A DNA stretch of 64,000 bases from MGBC131033 sp910585655 (GCA_949502025.1 CATBCG010000024.1:1-64000); one strand, 5' to 3'; numbered from the stretch's first letter, positions 54,397 to 62,437 are shown. Made by a program: numbers and translations. The notes: a model not told the origin generated them from the sequence alone.

Positions 54397-55971
54397 ATGA
54401 TGGAAAAAGACTTTTTCACAGAAAAGGAATTTTTTTGTACGTTAAACTCCCCTGTTGTACAGACAAAAGCAGGGAAACTCCGCGGCTTTCGTTATGGAAG
54501 CACTTATACCTTTTATGGTATTCGCTACGCGCACGCCAAACGGTTCCGTATGCCAGAAGAGCCGGAGCCTTGGGAAGGAATCCGGGATGCTCTTCATTAT
54601 GGTTATGTCTGTCCTCTCCTGGAGGAAGAATCTCCGTCGGGGGATCTGATGTCACCGCATCGCTTCTGGCCAAAAAACGAGGACTGCCAATACTTAAATA
54701 TCTGGTCACAAAGCCTAGATCCTTCTGCCAAAAAACCAGTTATGGTCTGGCTGCATGGAGGCGGCTATATGGGTGGCTCTTCAATAGAACAGATCGCTTA
54801 TGACGGTCAGAATCTAAGTGAATTTGGCGATGTGGTTGTCGTTTCTCTAAACCATCGGCTCAATATTTTAGGGTATGTAGATTTGACCTCCTGGGGAGAT
54901 ACCTATTGGAATTCCTCTAACCTAGGGCATGCCGATATTGTTGCAGCCCTCCGTTGGATTCAGACAAATATCGCAGCCTTTGGAGGTGATCCAAACAATG
55001 TCACCCTCTTCGGGCAATCCGGCGGCGGTATGAAGATTACTGATTTGCTTCAGGTTCCCGATGCTGCCGGGCTATTCCATAAAGGAATCATTATGAGCGG
55101 TGTCGCCGGAAAGGATTTTCCTTATGGAGAACCACGGCATGACAGAGAAGTAGTCGAAGCTTTGTTAAAGGAGTTAGGAGGGAATCCGGAAGATATCCAG
55201 TTGCTGGAAACTTCTTCCTTTGAAGATATATACAAAGCATTTCGTAAGGTTCAAAAGGAGCTTTGGCAGCAAGGCATCACCACCTATTGGGGACCTCGCC
55301 CAAATCAATGGTACACCGGTGATCCACTGAAAACCGAATTTTCCGAATTTTCCAGACAGGTTCCAATCCTTATCGGCAGCGTAATCGCAGAGTTCAGCTT
55401 TGTACCAGAACTTCCTAATCCGCACCTTCTTTCTGCCAAAGAACGCAGGCAGCAGGTCGTAAATCATTATGGAGAAGCACATGCCGATGAACTGATTGCT
55501 TTGTTCCAAAAAGCCTATCCGGAGAAAAACGAGATTGATGTGACCAAATTGGATATTTCTTTCCGTCCTTCTGCCTATGAATATATTGAGGAAAAGCTGA
55601 AAAACTCCCAGGCTCCGATTTATTCCTATTTATTTACGCTAACCTTTCCATTCAACGGCGGAAAGCCAGCCTGGCATTGCTCTGACATTGCCTTTGCCTT
55701 CCATAACACCGACAAACTACCATATTGCGGTATCCCTGGTGTTACTTCCCGTCTGGAGGAACAGTATTGCGGAGCCTTTGTCCAGTTTGCCAGAACCGGA
55801 ACACCAGGTCATCCTTCTCTGCCGGAATGGTTCGCCTGCAGCGAGGAACAAATTGCTACAATGATTTTTGACCGTACCTGTGAGATGAAATATGGCTTTG
55901 ACCGTGAATTGGCATTTCTGGCTAAAAAATACGCTCCGAAAATGCCTTGGGATATGCCATCACAGGAATAA
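54397..55971 (+). CDS. Type B carboxylesterase
   Basis: The 524-residue protein is a carboxylesterase/lipase of the para-nitrobenzyl esterase type. It has the oxyanion motif VWLHGGGYMGGS, the nucleophile elbow FGQSGGG and the histidine region PAWHCSDIAF. There is no signal peptide. It probably hydrolyses ester groups on imported molecules. The 273-base gap upstream is AT-rich and separates it from the divergent lipoprotein gene. AGAAAGGAAA precedes the start; a second ATG is the next codon. Confidence 0.92.
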   Translation: MMEKDFFTEKEFFCTLNSPVVQTKAGKLRGFRYGSTYTFYGIRYAHAKRFRMPEEPEPWEGIRDALHYGYVCPLLEEESPSGDLMSPHRFWPKNEDCQYLNIWSQSLDPSAKKPVMVWLHGGGYMGGSSIEQIAYDGQNLSEFGDVVVVSLNHRLNILGYVDLTSWGDTYWNSSNLGHADIVAALRWIQTNIAAFGGDPNNVTLFGQSGGGMKITDLLQVPDAAGLFHKGIIMSGVAGKDFPYGEPRHDREVVEALLKELGGNPEDIQLLETSSFEDIYKAFRKVQKELWQQGITTYWGPRPNQWYTGDPLKTEFSEFSRQVPILIGSVIAEFSFVPELPNPHLLSAKERRQQVVNHYGEAHADELIALFQKAYPEKNEIDVTKLDISFRPSAYEYIEEKLKNSQAPIYSYLFTLTFPFNGGKPAWHCSDIAFAFHNTDKLPYCGIPGVTSRLEEQYCGAFVQFARTGTPGHPSLPEWFACSEEQIATMIFDRTCEMKYGFDRELAFLAKKYAPKMPWDMPSQE

Positions 55972-55980
55972 TAAAAATAT

Positions 55981-56045
55981 AATACGGGTATACAAATATT
56001 ACCACCGCAAAGCGGATAGAACCAGATGTATACCCGTATTTATCA
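55981..56045. terminator. Long-stem bidirectional terminator
   Basis: AATACGGGTATACA (55981-55994) pairs perfectly over 14 bases with TGTATACCCGTATT (56027-56040). On the minus strand it is followed by ATATTTTTATTATT. It separates the carboxylesterase and NimA-like genes, which converge here. Confidence 0.75.
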
Positions 56046-56084
56046 TCAAAATTTTCTATTTCCTTTTATTTTACATAATTTTTA

Positions 56085-56621
56085 TCACAATTTTCCTTTT
56101 TGCTGTCGTAATTCTTTTGCCTCTTTCCCGCTCATATGCTCTATGGAAAGCTCCAGCATACAAAGTCGCTCCCAGGCTCCTTTTATTTCAGCCGCCCGGC
56201 TTTCCTCACTCTCCCCCGGAGAATATTTCAGAGCCAGCAACTCGGCAGCCTGTTGTTTTTCCTGATCCTCTTCTACTATACGAACCGTTCCAAATACAAT
56301 CACACTGCGGAAATAGGTAGTATATTTTTCCGGGATTATTTCATCCTGATCGATCACGCAAAAGGAGGCTTTTGGATTTCTGGTCAATGCGTCCAGCTTA
56401 TGCCCGGATTTGGCACAGTGAAAATAAAGCGTTCCTACCCTGTTGTTTGAATGGGTTTCCTCCAGACTCCCCTCGCTCTGGTACACATAACTTAACGGCA
56501 CAGCATACGGATACTCGTCGTCTCCTGCTACTGCCAGCACTCCGGAGCTACCCCGTTCCAATATAGCCTCGCATTCTTCCCGGCTTAATGCCTGCCGGTT
56601 TCTTCTCATTTCCCGAAACAT
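56085..56621 (-). CDS. NimA-like pyridoxamine 5'-phosphate oxidase-family flavoprotein
   Basis: The 178-residue protein matches small FMN-binding split-barrel proteins related to NimA, the 5-nitroimidazole reductases. It has YPYAVPLSYVYQ, TLYFHCAKSGHKLDAL and KASFCVIDQDEIIPEKYTTYFRSVIVFG. Many such proteins exist in gut anaerobes and only some act on nitroimidazoles, so resistance should not be inferred. It stands alone; the next gene upstream on this strand is the DeoR regulator. Confidence 0.88.
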   Translation of the reverse strand: MFREMRRNRQALSREECEAILERGSSGVLAVAGDDEYPYAVPLSYVYQSEGSLEETHSNNRVGTLYFHCAKSGHKLDALTRNPKASFCVIDQDEIIPEKYTTYFRSVIVFGTVRIVEEDQEKQQAAELLALKYSPGESEESRAAEIKGAWERLCMLELSIEHMSGKEAKELRQQKGKL

Positions 56622-56697
56622 AGCTTCACATCCTCTCTTATCTCAAATCTCACCTCTGATGGTAAATACATGTTCAAAGGCAGACCCTTCCCTCAAT

Positions 56698-57465
56698 TTA
56701 CTCCTTTGGGTACAAACACTGAATCCCATACCGTTCTAATACTGCCAGCCACTGTGCCTCCGGCTTTTTATCGGTGACAATCATGTCCAGCTCCTGCAAT
56801 CCACAGACTTTGGAAAACGCTACCTTTCCCAGCTTGGTACTATCCACAGCCAAAATACTTTGATCGGCAGATTTCATCATCACCTGTTTGGTCTGGGAAA
56901 ACTGCTCGTCGCCTTCTGTTACACCTTGTTCCATGTCAAAGCCTTTGCAGGAAAAAATCGCTTTTTCCGCATGAAAAGCGCTTAGTCCCTCGACAGCTCG
57001 TGGCCCGAATAATGCCAGATACCCTTCCTTTAAGCTACCTCCGGTGGAGATAATATTCCAGTCCGGAACATCGGAAAGCTCAATCATGATTTCCAGAGAA
57101 TTTGTAATAACGGTCAGACGCTTTTTCTGCTTTAACGCCTTGGCAATAAACACCGCCGTCGTGCTGGCATCCAGGATAATATGATCATCATTTTGTACCT
57201 GCTCTGCAATCAGTTCTGCAATCCGCTGTTTTCCGGTAGTATTTTTCTTTTTCCGCACATTAAACGGCATATCAATACTGGTATTTTCATTGATTGTGGC
57301 GCCGCCGTAACTTTTAATCGCCAGCCCTTCCTTTTCCAGCTTTTCCAAATCCCGCCGTATGGTTTCTTCGGACACCTTATATTCCTGGCTTAGCTCACTG
57401 ACCACTACTCTCTTTTCTTCCTGAAGCTTTTCCAGTATCCGGTTCCGGCGTTCTGCTGCCAGCAT
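56698..57465 (-). CDS. DeoR/GlpR-family transcriptional regulator
   Basis: The N-terminal helix-turn-helix VSELSQEYKVSEETIRRDLEKLEKEGL and the C-terminal sugar-phosphate-sensing domain (DDHIILDASTTAVFIAKAL, VITNSLEI, KAIFSCKGFD) identify a DeoR-type repressor. I chose the ATG at 57465. The first ATG at 57474 has the AAGGAG directly against it, whereas 57465 is nine bases away. Fructose, fucose or similar sugar phosphates are typical effectors. It is near the microcompartment operon, but nothing shows it regulates that operon. Confidence 0.9.
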   Translation of the reverse strand: MLAAERRNRILEKLQEEKRVVVSELSQEYKVSEETIRRDLEKLEKEGLAIKSYGGATINENTSIDMPFNVRKKKNTTGKQRIAELIAEQVQNDDHIILDASTTAVFIAKALKQKKRLTVITNSLEIMIELSDVPDWNIISTGGSLKEGYLALFGPRAVEGLSAFHAEKAIFSCKGFDMEQGVTEGDEQFSQTKQVMMKSADQSILAVDSTKLGKVAFSKVCGLQELDMIVTDKKPEAQWLAVLERYGIQCLYPKE

Positions 57466-57494
57466 TGTCCTCATCTCCTTTTCATTCCGCCCTC

Positions 57495-57638
57495 TTAATC
57501 CTCATAATGTCCTTTACAGGCAGCTATCACAATAGCCCCATCTTTTCCCCGGTATACAATCCTGTTTTCCTCATCAATACGTCTGCTCCACCAGCCGTTA
57601 TAATCTTCCCATGCTTTTTCATGCCAAAGTAAGCGCAT
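57495..57638 (-). pseudogene. yoeB: YoeB/Txe toxin with an in-frame internal deletion
   Basis: The 47-residue frame reads MRLLWHEKAWEDY followed at once by NGWWSRRIDEENRIVYR and ends AACKGHYED. Compared from memory with E. coli YoeB (84 residues), the two ends match closely but about 37 central residues are missing. The missing part includes the helix pair and the catalytic Glu46, while the Arg, His and Tyr near the C terminus remain. The start overlaps the antitoxin stop as TAATG, the usual arrangement. It is too short for most gene finders. It is likely inactive as an mRNA interferase but might still bind DinJ. Confidence 0.8.
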
Positions 57639-57901
57639 TAGTCCACCTCTATCAAATCATGTTCAACCACTTCTGCCCGTCCCGAATCTATGTCAGAGGT
57701 TATTTTTTCAAGATATTTTCTATTATTTTCAAAATAAAATGGTTCTGCCGAAACCTCAAAAGGAATCCGTTTTTCTCTGGCAACCTTTTTTGCAAAAATC
57801 GTAAAGGCAGCCGTTAATGTTAATCCCATATCTGAACAGGCCTTTTCCATATTCCTTTTCAGTTCCTCATCCATACGAAAATTTACCATCGTCTGTGCCA
57901 T
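57638..57901 (-). CDS. dinJ: RelB/DinJ-family antitoxin
   Basis: The 87-residue protein begins with a ribbon-helix-helix domain (MVNFRMDEELKRNMEKACSDMGL, TAAFTIFAKKVAREKRIPFEV) and ends in an acidic tail, as in RelB/DinJ antitoxins, which bind DNA and neutralise the partner toxin. The start at 57901 follows AAAGGAG; a longer in-frame reading begins inside the promoter. The cognate toxin gene downstream is internally deleted. Its promoter carries a palindromic operator. Confidence 0.9.
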   Translation of the reverse strand: MAQTMVNFRMDEELKRNMEKACSDMGLTLTAAFTIFAKKVAREKRIPFEVSAEPFYFENNRKYLEKITSDIDSGRAEVVEHDLIEVD

Positions 57902-57964
57902 AACGCCACTCCTTTCCCAAAAAATCCCTTCTATTATTTTATAATTCAATTTTCTCTGTATATC

Positions 57965-57994
57965 CAACATATCATGTTGTAAATCATTTGTCAA
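57965..57994 (-). promoter_or_regulatory. dinJ promoter with palindromic operator
   Basis: On the minus strand TTGACA (57994-57989) and TATGTT (57971-57966) are spaced by 17 bases. The -10 box lies in the palindrome CAACAT-ATC-ATGTTG (57965-57979), a likely antitoxin operator for autorepression. Confidence 0.7.
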
Positions 57995-58048
57995 GCATTT
58001 GCTTTATATGGTCTTTACAGTTGTGCATTTCCTTTTTTGGTAATACAC

Positions 58049-58083
58049 AAAAATATGCCTTACCTAATGCAATGGTAAAGGCA
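58049..58083 (-). terminator. Terminator at the end of the microcompartment operon
   Basis: On the minus strand TGCCTTTACC (58083-58074) pairs with GGTAAGGCA (58064-58056) with one bulged base and is followed by TATTTTTG. It marks the 3' end of the operon after pduT. Confidence 0.75.
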
Positions 58084-58095
58084 CATTTTCTATCT

Positions 58096-58644
58096 CTATA
58101 AAATCGTCCTGCAAATCTGTGGATCCGGGCTGGCAATCACCGTCGAATCAAGGAACATTCCTTTAGAAGCTACCGCTTCTTTCCCACGGGCAATCGCCGC
58201 TTCTACCGCCGCTACCTCCCCGGTCAGCATCAGATAGGATTTCCCGCACATTCCCTTGGCAATCCGCAGCTCAATCAAATCGACAATCGCTGTCTTTGCT
58301 GCTTCGTCGGCGGCTACAATGATCGAAACCGCATCGTAGGTTTCCAAAATTCCCAGCGCCGCCATCTGTTCAATATGCGTTGTCCCATAAATGGCTGGAA
58401 AAATAGATTCATGTGGGTTGCCCAATACAAACGTATCAATCAACTGAGATTCACAGGTATGTTCTGCGATGTCCACTGCCGCCTGTACTGCGCTCAAATC
58501 CCCGGCAATCAGGGCGATATATTTCCCTGGGCAAACGGTTTGCGCTTCCAGGATTTCTACCGCCGCCGCTTTTACCATCTGATCGGCAGCCGTCACTCCG
58601 GCAGATACCGTTTTAAATTCAATCATTCCAATGGCTTTACTCAT
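58096..58644 (-). CDS. pduT: Tandem-BMC shell protein, PduT type
   Basis: The 182-residue protein is two BMC domains in tandem (AIGMIEFKTVSAGVTAADQMVKAA and LGILETYDAVSIIVAADEAAKT), so it forms shell trimers. Cys38 in EAQTVCPGKY matches the cysteine that holds a 4Fe-4S cluster at the trimer centre in characterised PduT. The adjacent pduS gene, overlapping by eight bases, supports an electron path across the shell. It is the last gene of the operon. Confidence 0.9.
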   Translation of the reverse strand: MSKAIGMIEFKTVSAGVTAADQMVKAAAVEILEAQTVCPGKYIALIAGDLSAVQAAVDIAEHTCESQLIDTFVLGNPHESIFPAIYGTTHIEQMAALGILETYDAVSIIVAADEAAKTAIVDLIELRIAKGMCGKSYLMLTGEVAAVEAAIARGKEAVASKGMFLDSTVIASPDPQICRTIL

Positions 58645-60061
58645 GGCTTAGCTCCATCCTTTCCACTGACTCTTCTCTCCCCTTTGCTTCCAACTCCCCG
58701 CCTGGCTGCAGTCGCTGTAGTCGGGCTTCTATCTCAATATAACGCTCTGTCACCTCTGTCACCATGCCGCAGACCGAAGCATGAATCGGTACGCTTAGTC
58801 CCTCCGCAGCAGCCGCAATCAATTCGCCCCTGTTTACCATATCCCCGACTGCTACCACTGGTCTTGCCGGCGCCCCGATATGTTGGGAAAGCAGCAAGCG
58901 AACACGCCGTACCGTCACATCAACCGCTGTCAGCGGGGCAGATTTATTATAACGGGAAAGATCCAGCCTGGCTACCAGTCGGGCAGACGGCACTTTGCGA
59001 TACTCTCTAATCGCCTCCCCGGTCGCGCCTGTACGAATCGGATCGGTTTCCCTTTTCGGAGGCTTTACCCCTGCCTGCCGCAGACCGTTTTTATAGGCGG
59101 TCAAAAGTGTTCTAGGAGAAAGTCCCTGCGGACAGGCATACATTTCACACAACCCACAAGAACTGCAAAACATCGTATCCAAATAGACGTTGATATCCCG
59201 GAAATCTTCATTGGCTGCCGAACGCATAAAGCGATGCGGTTCTATCGGATGCCCTAATAAATTCCGGGGACATAAGTCTGTACAGGTCTGGCACTGGCAA
59301 CATGCCGAAGCCGCTCTTTTTAAATCAATCGACGTATTCTGCTGCTTTCTCTGTACTACCAGATGATCCTTTGGCAAAACCAGAATCGCATTGGTTGTCT
59401 TGGTAATCCGATCCATTCCGCTGCCTAAACGTCCCATCATCGGTCCGCCCAGGACATATGCCGGATCCTTTATCGTTGCCCCGCCTGCCAGAGCCGTTAC
59501 TTCTTCTATCGTCATTCCCAACGGCACTTTCACGGTCATTGGCGTCGCCACCTCACCCTGGATGGAAACCGCCTTGTCTGTCACTGGTTTTCCGGCTGTT
59601 ACGGCACGATACATATTAAATACCGTCTCTACGTTATAAACAGTAACGCCTACGGAAATCGGCAAAGCTCCCGGCGCCACTACCCGTTTTGTCGTCTCAT
59701 AAATCAATACAAATTCATCCCCTGCCGGATAAACCACTTCTAACAGATGAATCTGCACTTTAGGAAATTCAGGAAGATAGGCAAGCAGCGTCTCCCGCGT
59801 GGTTTTATATTCTTCTTTCATAGCGATGATCACCCGTTCGGCTCCTACTGTATCAGCCAGAATCGTAAGCATCGTCAAAATTTCCTTGGCAAATTTTTTT
59901 AAAAGCTGACGATGGAGGCGGAGCGTCGGCTCACATTCCGCACAGTTGAGTACGATAGTATCTGTCCGTCCATCCAGCTTTGCATAGGCAGGAAATCCGG
60001 CTCCCCCGGCTCCTACCACTCCGTTTTCTTTTATGATACGACTCAATTCTTCGAGATCCAC
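58637..60061 (-). CDS. pduS: PduS/RnfC-like iron-sulfur flavoprotein, cobalamin reductase type
   Basis: The 474-residue protein has the RnfC-like N-terminal glycine-rich loop GVVGAGGAGFPAYAK, the central NuoF-like NCAECEPT segment and two ferredoxin motifs (CCQCQTCTDLCP and CSSCGLCEMYACP). A C-terminal biotinyl-lipoyl-like hairpin region (VAVGDMVNRGELIAAA) follows. PduS reduces cobalamin or passes electrons between NADH and redox partners in microcompartments. In loci with glycyl-radical enzymes it may only balance redox. It starts with GTG after AGGAGGGA. Confidence 0.9.
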   Translation of the reverse strand: MDLEELSRIIKENGVVGAGGAGFPAYAKLDGRTDTIVLNCAECEPTLRLHRQLLKKFAKEILTMLTILADTVGAERVIIAMKEEYKTTRETLLAYLPEFPKVQIHLLEVVYPAGDEFVLIYETTKRVVAPGALPISVGVTVYNVETVFNMYRAVTAGKPVTDKAVSIQGEVATPMTVKVPLGMTIEEVTALAGGATIKDPAYVLGGPMMGRLGSGMDRITKTTNAILVLPKDHLVVQRKQQNTSIDLKRAASACCQCQTCTDLCPRNLLGHPIEPHRFMRSAANEDFRDINVYLDTMFCSSCGLCEMYACPQGLSPRTLLTAYKNGLRQAGVKPPKRETDPIRTGATGEAIREYRKVPSARLVARLDLSRYNKSAPLTAVDVTVRRVRLLLSQHIGAPARPVVAVGDMVNRGELIAAAAEGLSVPIHASVCGMVTEVTERYIEIEARLQRLQPGGELEAKGREESVERMELSHE

Positions 60062-60076
60062 TCGTATCCCTCCTGC

Positions 60077-60346
60077 CTATTCCTCTAAACTACTGCTGTC
60101 GTCTACAATTCCGACTATCGCTGCATCTACCGGAGCCTGCTCCTGACCACCGCCCAGCCTGGCAGCACTGCCCTGTACGACCAGAACATATTCCCCAATC
60201 CCGGCGCCTATGTAATCAATCGCCACCAACTGACTGACTCCGTTTTTCATCTTTTCTACCGGTTCGACAATCAGGAATTTATTTCCGACCAATCCTTCAC
60301 ACTTTCTAGTCGATACAATGCTTCCAACTACTTTCCCTGCTATCAT
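60077..60346 (-). CDS. pduN: EutN/CcmL-family pentameric vertex protein (PduN type)
   Basis: The 89-residue protein starts MIAGKVVGSIVSTRKCEGL and continues FLIVEP and GAGIGEYVLVVQGSAAR, the hallmarks of the pentamer-forming EutN/CcmL family. It caps the vertices of the shell. It lies between pduL and pduS with short gaps, and GGAGGAAAC precedes the ATG. Confidence 0.94.
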   Translation of the reverse strand: MIAGKVVGSIVSTRKCEGLVGNKFLIVEPVEKMKNGVSQLVAIDYIGAGIGEYVLVVQGSAARLGGGQEQAPVDAAIVGIVDDSSSLEE

Positions 60347-60397
60347 AGTTTCCTCCGTCTGTTTTTGGCTCTATTTCAAGCTGTCATTTCCACTCAT

Positions 60398-61045
60398 TTA
60401 TTTATGGATGATCCGCACCGTATCCCCTGTAGCAATTTTACTGGCGTTGGCTTCGTCGGTATCTATGTGCATTTCCAGGGTAAAGCTTTCCTGTACGCGG
60501 ATTTTAACATGATTAAATATCGTTCCCCGTTCATTATCGGCTTGGACAGATACGGCCTCTCCGTCATGTACCCCGGCAGCTCTCGCATCTTCCGGCGACA
60601 TATGGATATGGCGCTGTGCAATGATACAGCCCTCTTCCAGATAAATAACCCCTCTTGGTCCGACAACTGCGATCGGCGCGGAACCTGCAATATTCCCAGA
60701 CTCCCGGATCGGCGCTTTGATGCCAAGCTTAATCGCATCCGTAGAAGAAATCTCCACTTGAGTCGCTTTTCTTACCGGACCTAATACCCGAACATTTTCA
60801 ATCGCCCGCAGCTTTAGCCCGACAATCGTCACCTGTTCGTTGCAGGCATATTGCCCACCCATCAGTTCCTTTTTTTTGGTCAGATGATAACCTGCTCCAA
60901 ACAAAGTCTCGACATGTTCCTGTGTCAAATGAATATGCCTGGCAGATACGCCTACCGGCACCAGATATCCGTTACTGGAGGCTTCCTTTTGCCGCATAGC
61001 CTCAATAACTGCCCTTGTAATCGTTTCAATCTCTCTTGCTTCCAT
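60398..61045 (-). CDS. pduL: Phosphate propanoyltransferase (PduL)
   Basis: PduL converts acyl-CoA to acyl phosphate inside the compartment, recycling CoA. Two PduL domains are visible, with zinc-site histidines in VSARHIHLTQEH and QRHIHMSPEDA. The first 20 residues (MEAREIETITRAVIEAMRQK) form an amphipathic helix typical of an encapsulation peptide. I chose the ATG at 61045, after AAAGGCAGG. The enzyme accepts acetyl-, propionyl- and longer acyl groups in different loci, so it does not fix the substrate. Confidence 0.93.
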   Translation of the reverse strand: MEAREIETITRAVIEAMRQKEASSNGYLVPVGVSARHIHLTQEHVETLFGAGYHLTKKKELMGGQYACNEQVTIVGLKLRAIENVRVLGPVRKATQVEISSTDAIKLGIKAPIRESGNIAGSAPIAVVGPRGVIYLEEGCIIAQRHIHMSPEDARAAGVHDGEAVSVQADNERGTIFNHVKIRVQESFTLEMHIDTDEANASKIATGDTVRIIHK

Positions 61046-61080
61046 TTTGTACCTGCCTTTCGTCATATAGTTTAGACAAC

Positions 61081-61114
61081 AAAGGGCGCAGGCACTTGGC
61101 TTCCTGCGCCCTTT
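61081..61114 (-). terminator. Intercistronic hairpin between the extended shell gene and pduL
   Basis: AAAGGGCGCAGG (61081-61092) pairs perfectly with CCTGCGCCCTTT (61103-61114). On the minus strand it is followed by GTTGTC rather than a pure T run, so it is probably a partial terminator or mRNA-stabilising element. It would lower pduL expression relative to the upstream shell genes. Confidence 0.6.
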
Positions 61115-61149
61115 TCGTTTCTATTCTCAGGCTGCTTTGTTTCGCTTTT

Positions 61150-61692
61150 CTATCCGTTTGTCACCTTTGGCAAAATCATCTCTACGTCAGTGTGTGGTCT
61201 TGGGATGACGTGTGTTGCTACCAACTCGCCCAGTTTGCTTGCTGCGGTTGCTCCGCTTTCTACGGAAGATTTTACTGCTCCTACGTCTCCGCGTACCATC
61301 ACTGTCACCAGCCCGGAACCGATTTTCTCTGTCCCTACTAATGTCACATTAGCCGATTTGCACATTGCGTCCGCTGCCTCAATCGCTGCTACCAGACCTC
61401 TTGTTTCTACCATTCCTAATGCTTCCTGTGCCATTCTTTTTTCCTCCTTTATAGGTGAATCTTTCTGATTCTTGCTCGCCGGTTTACCTTCCGCCGCAGG
61501 ATTTGCTTTTTCAGAATCTGCCTCTACATAAGCTGATTCGGCTTCTTCTGTTACTGATTGCTCTTTGTCCTCTTTGCTGATTTCTGCTTTGGTGGTTTTA
61601 TCTGCTGCCTTACGAGAGGCTTTCGCTTTCCCGCTTGCTCTTTTCTCTTCGTTTTCCTTTTTCTTTTCTTCCTTCTCTTCGTTTTCCTGCAT
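61150..61692 (-). CDS. BMC-H shell protein with an N-terminal charged extension and an internal start
   Basis: The last 94 residues (MAQEALGMVETRGLVAAIEAADAM onward) are a standard PduA/PduJ-type BMC-H protein. In the same frame 86 residues precede it, almost all Lys, Glu, Ala, Ser and Asp and probably disordered. The long form starts at 61692 with GGGAGG six bases upstream. The short form would start at 61434, where AAAGGAGGAAAAAAGAATG (coding KEEKRM) is a near-ideal ribosome-binding site. Two products, 180 and 94 residues, are therefore likely. The short form is nearly identical in pattern to the BMC-H at 62.1 kb. PduB/PduB' is a known case of such dual starts. Confidence 0.85.
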   Translation of the reverse strand: MQENEEKEEKKKENEEKRASGKAKASRKAADKTTKAEISKEDKEQSVTEEAESAYVEADSEKANPAAEGKPASKNQKDSPIKEEKRMAQEALGMVETRGLVAAIEAADAMCKSANVTLVGTEKIGSGLVTVMVRGDVGAVKSSVESGATAASKLGELVATHVIPRPHTDVEMILPKVTNG

Positions 61693-61744
61693 AATAGCCT
61701 CCCAGTTTATCTCCGACGGATAGCAAACATATGCTTTACCACTT

Positions 61745-62053
61745 TTACAGTTCTTCTATCTCTTCCTTGCTACGAAACCTGCTGGCGCTGACTTTCATCA
61801 GTCTGACGATTTCTTCATGGGGACTTGCAATCACACCATATGCCACCGGTTCCTTGATACCGCCTGCCCGCGCCGCCTCTACCGCCTGTGTAACAGAGGA
61901 AACATCTCCCTGTACCACAATCGTCACCAGCCGTCCACCTAACTTCCGCTCCCATGTCACCAGCTCCACCTCAGCGGTCTTGCACATTATATCCAGCGCA
62001 TCTACGGCGGCTACCACGCCGGAAATCTCAATAAAGCCATATGATTTACCCAT
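61745..62053 (-). CDS. BMC-domain shell protein with short C-terminal tail
   Basis: The 102-residue protein has one BMC domain (YGFIEISGVVAAVDALDIMCKTAEV, VTIVVQGDVSSVTQAVEAA) followed by a charged tail of about 15 residues (FRSKEEIEEL). Cys24 corresponds to a common but non-conserved position. The sequence is clearly different from the PduA/J-like copies on either side and suggests a minor facet protein. AGGAG precedes the start. Confidence 0.88.
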   Translation of the reverse strand: MGKSYGFIEISGVVAAVDALDIMCKTAEVELVTWERKLGGRLVTIVVQGDVSSVTQAVEAARAGGIKEPVAYGVIASPHEEIVRLMKVSASRFRSKEEIEEL

Positions 62054-62083
62054 GATTTCTACTCCTGTTTTGTTTCCGGATAC

Positions 62084-62359
62084 TTATACGGTCGGTAAAA
62101 TCTTCTCCACATCCGCATGTGGTCTTGGGATAACATGAGTTGCTACCAGTTCGCCTAAACGGCTGGCAGCGGCAGAACCACTCTCCACGGCAGCCTTTAC
62201 CGCGCCTACATCCCCACGTACCATCACCGTTACCAGTCCGGAACCGATTTTCTCCGTACCAATCAACGTTACCTCTGCCGCCTTGGTCATAGCGTCTGCT
62301 GCCTCGATTGCAGCGGTTAAACCTCTCGTTTCAATCATTCCTAAAGCTTCCTTAGCCAT
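62084..62359 (-). CDS. BMC-H major shell protein (PduA/PduJ/EutM type)
   Basis: The 91-residue protein is a canonical hexamer-forming shell subunit: ALGMIETRGLTAAIEAADAM, GTEKIGSGLVTVMVRGDVGAVKAAV and HVIPRPHADVEKILP. The pore-loop region KIGSGLV matches PduA-type pores. AGGAGG and a short AT spacer give a strong start. Two stable hairpins lie just upstream of this gene and may boost or stabilise its mRNA. Confidence 0.93.
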   Translation of the reverse strand: MAKEALGMIETRGLTAAIEAADAMTKAAEVTLIGTEKIGSGLVTVMVRGDVGAVKAAVESGSAAASRLGELVATHVIPRPHADVEKILPTV

Positions 62360-62398
62360 TTTAATATCCTCCTATTTGAGTTCCGCATCTCCTCTTCG

Positions 62399-62437
62399 AG
62401 CCGGGCTATGCCCGGCTTTACCCCCTTCTTAGGGGTA
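62399..62437 (-). promoter_or_regulatory. Twin intercistronic hairpins before the major shell gene
   Basis: AGCCGGGC (62399-62406) pairs with GCCCGGCT (62410-62417) around a three-base loop, and TACCCC (62419-62424) pairs with GGGGTA (62432-62437). They occupy the 144-base gap between two shell genes. No T run follows on the minus strand, so a processing or stability role is more likely than termination. Confidence 0.6.

Noticed and set aside
56085..56621. Nitroimidazole resistance determinant (nim)
   Set aside because: The protein belongs to the broad FMN-binding family, and nothing in the sequence separates a true Nim reductase from its many housekeeping relatives.
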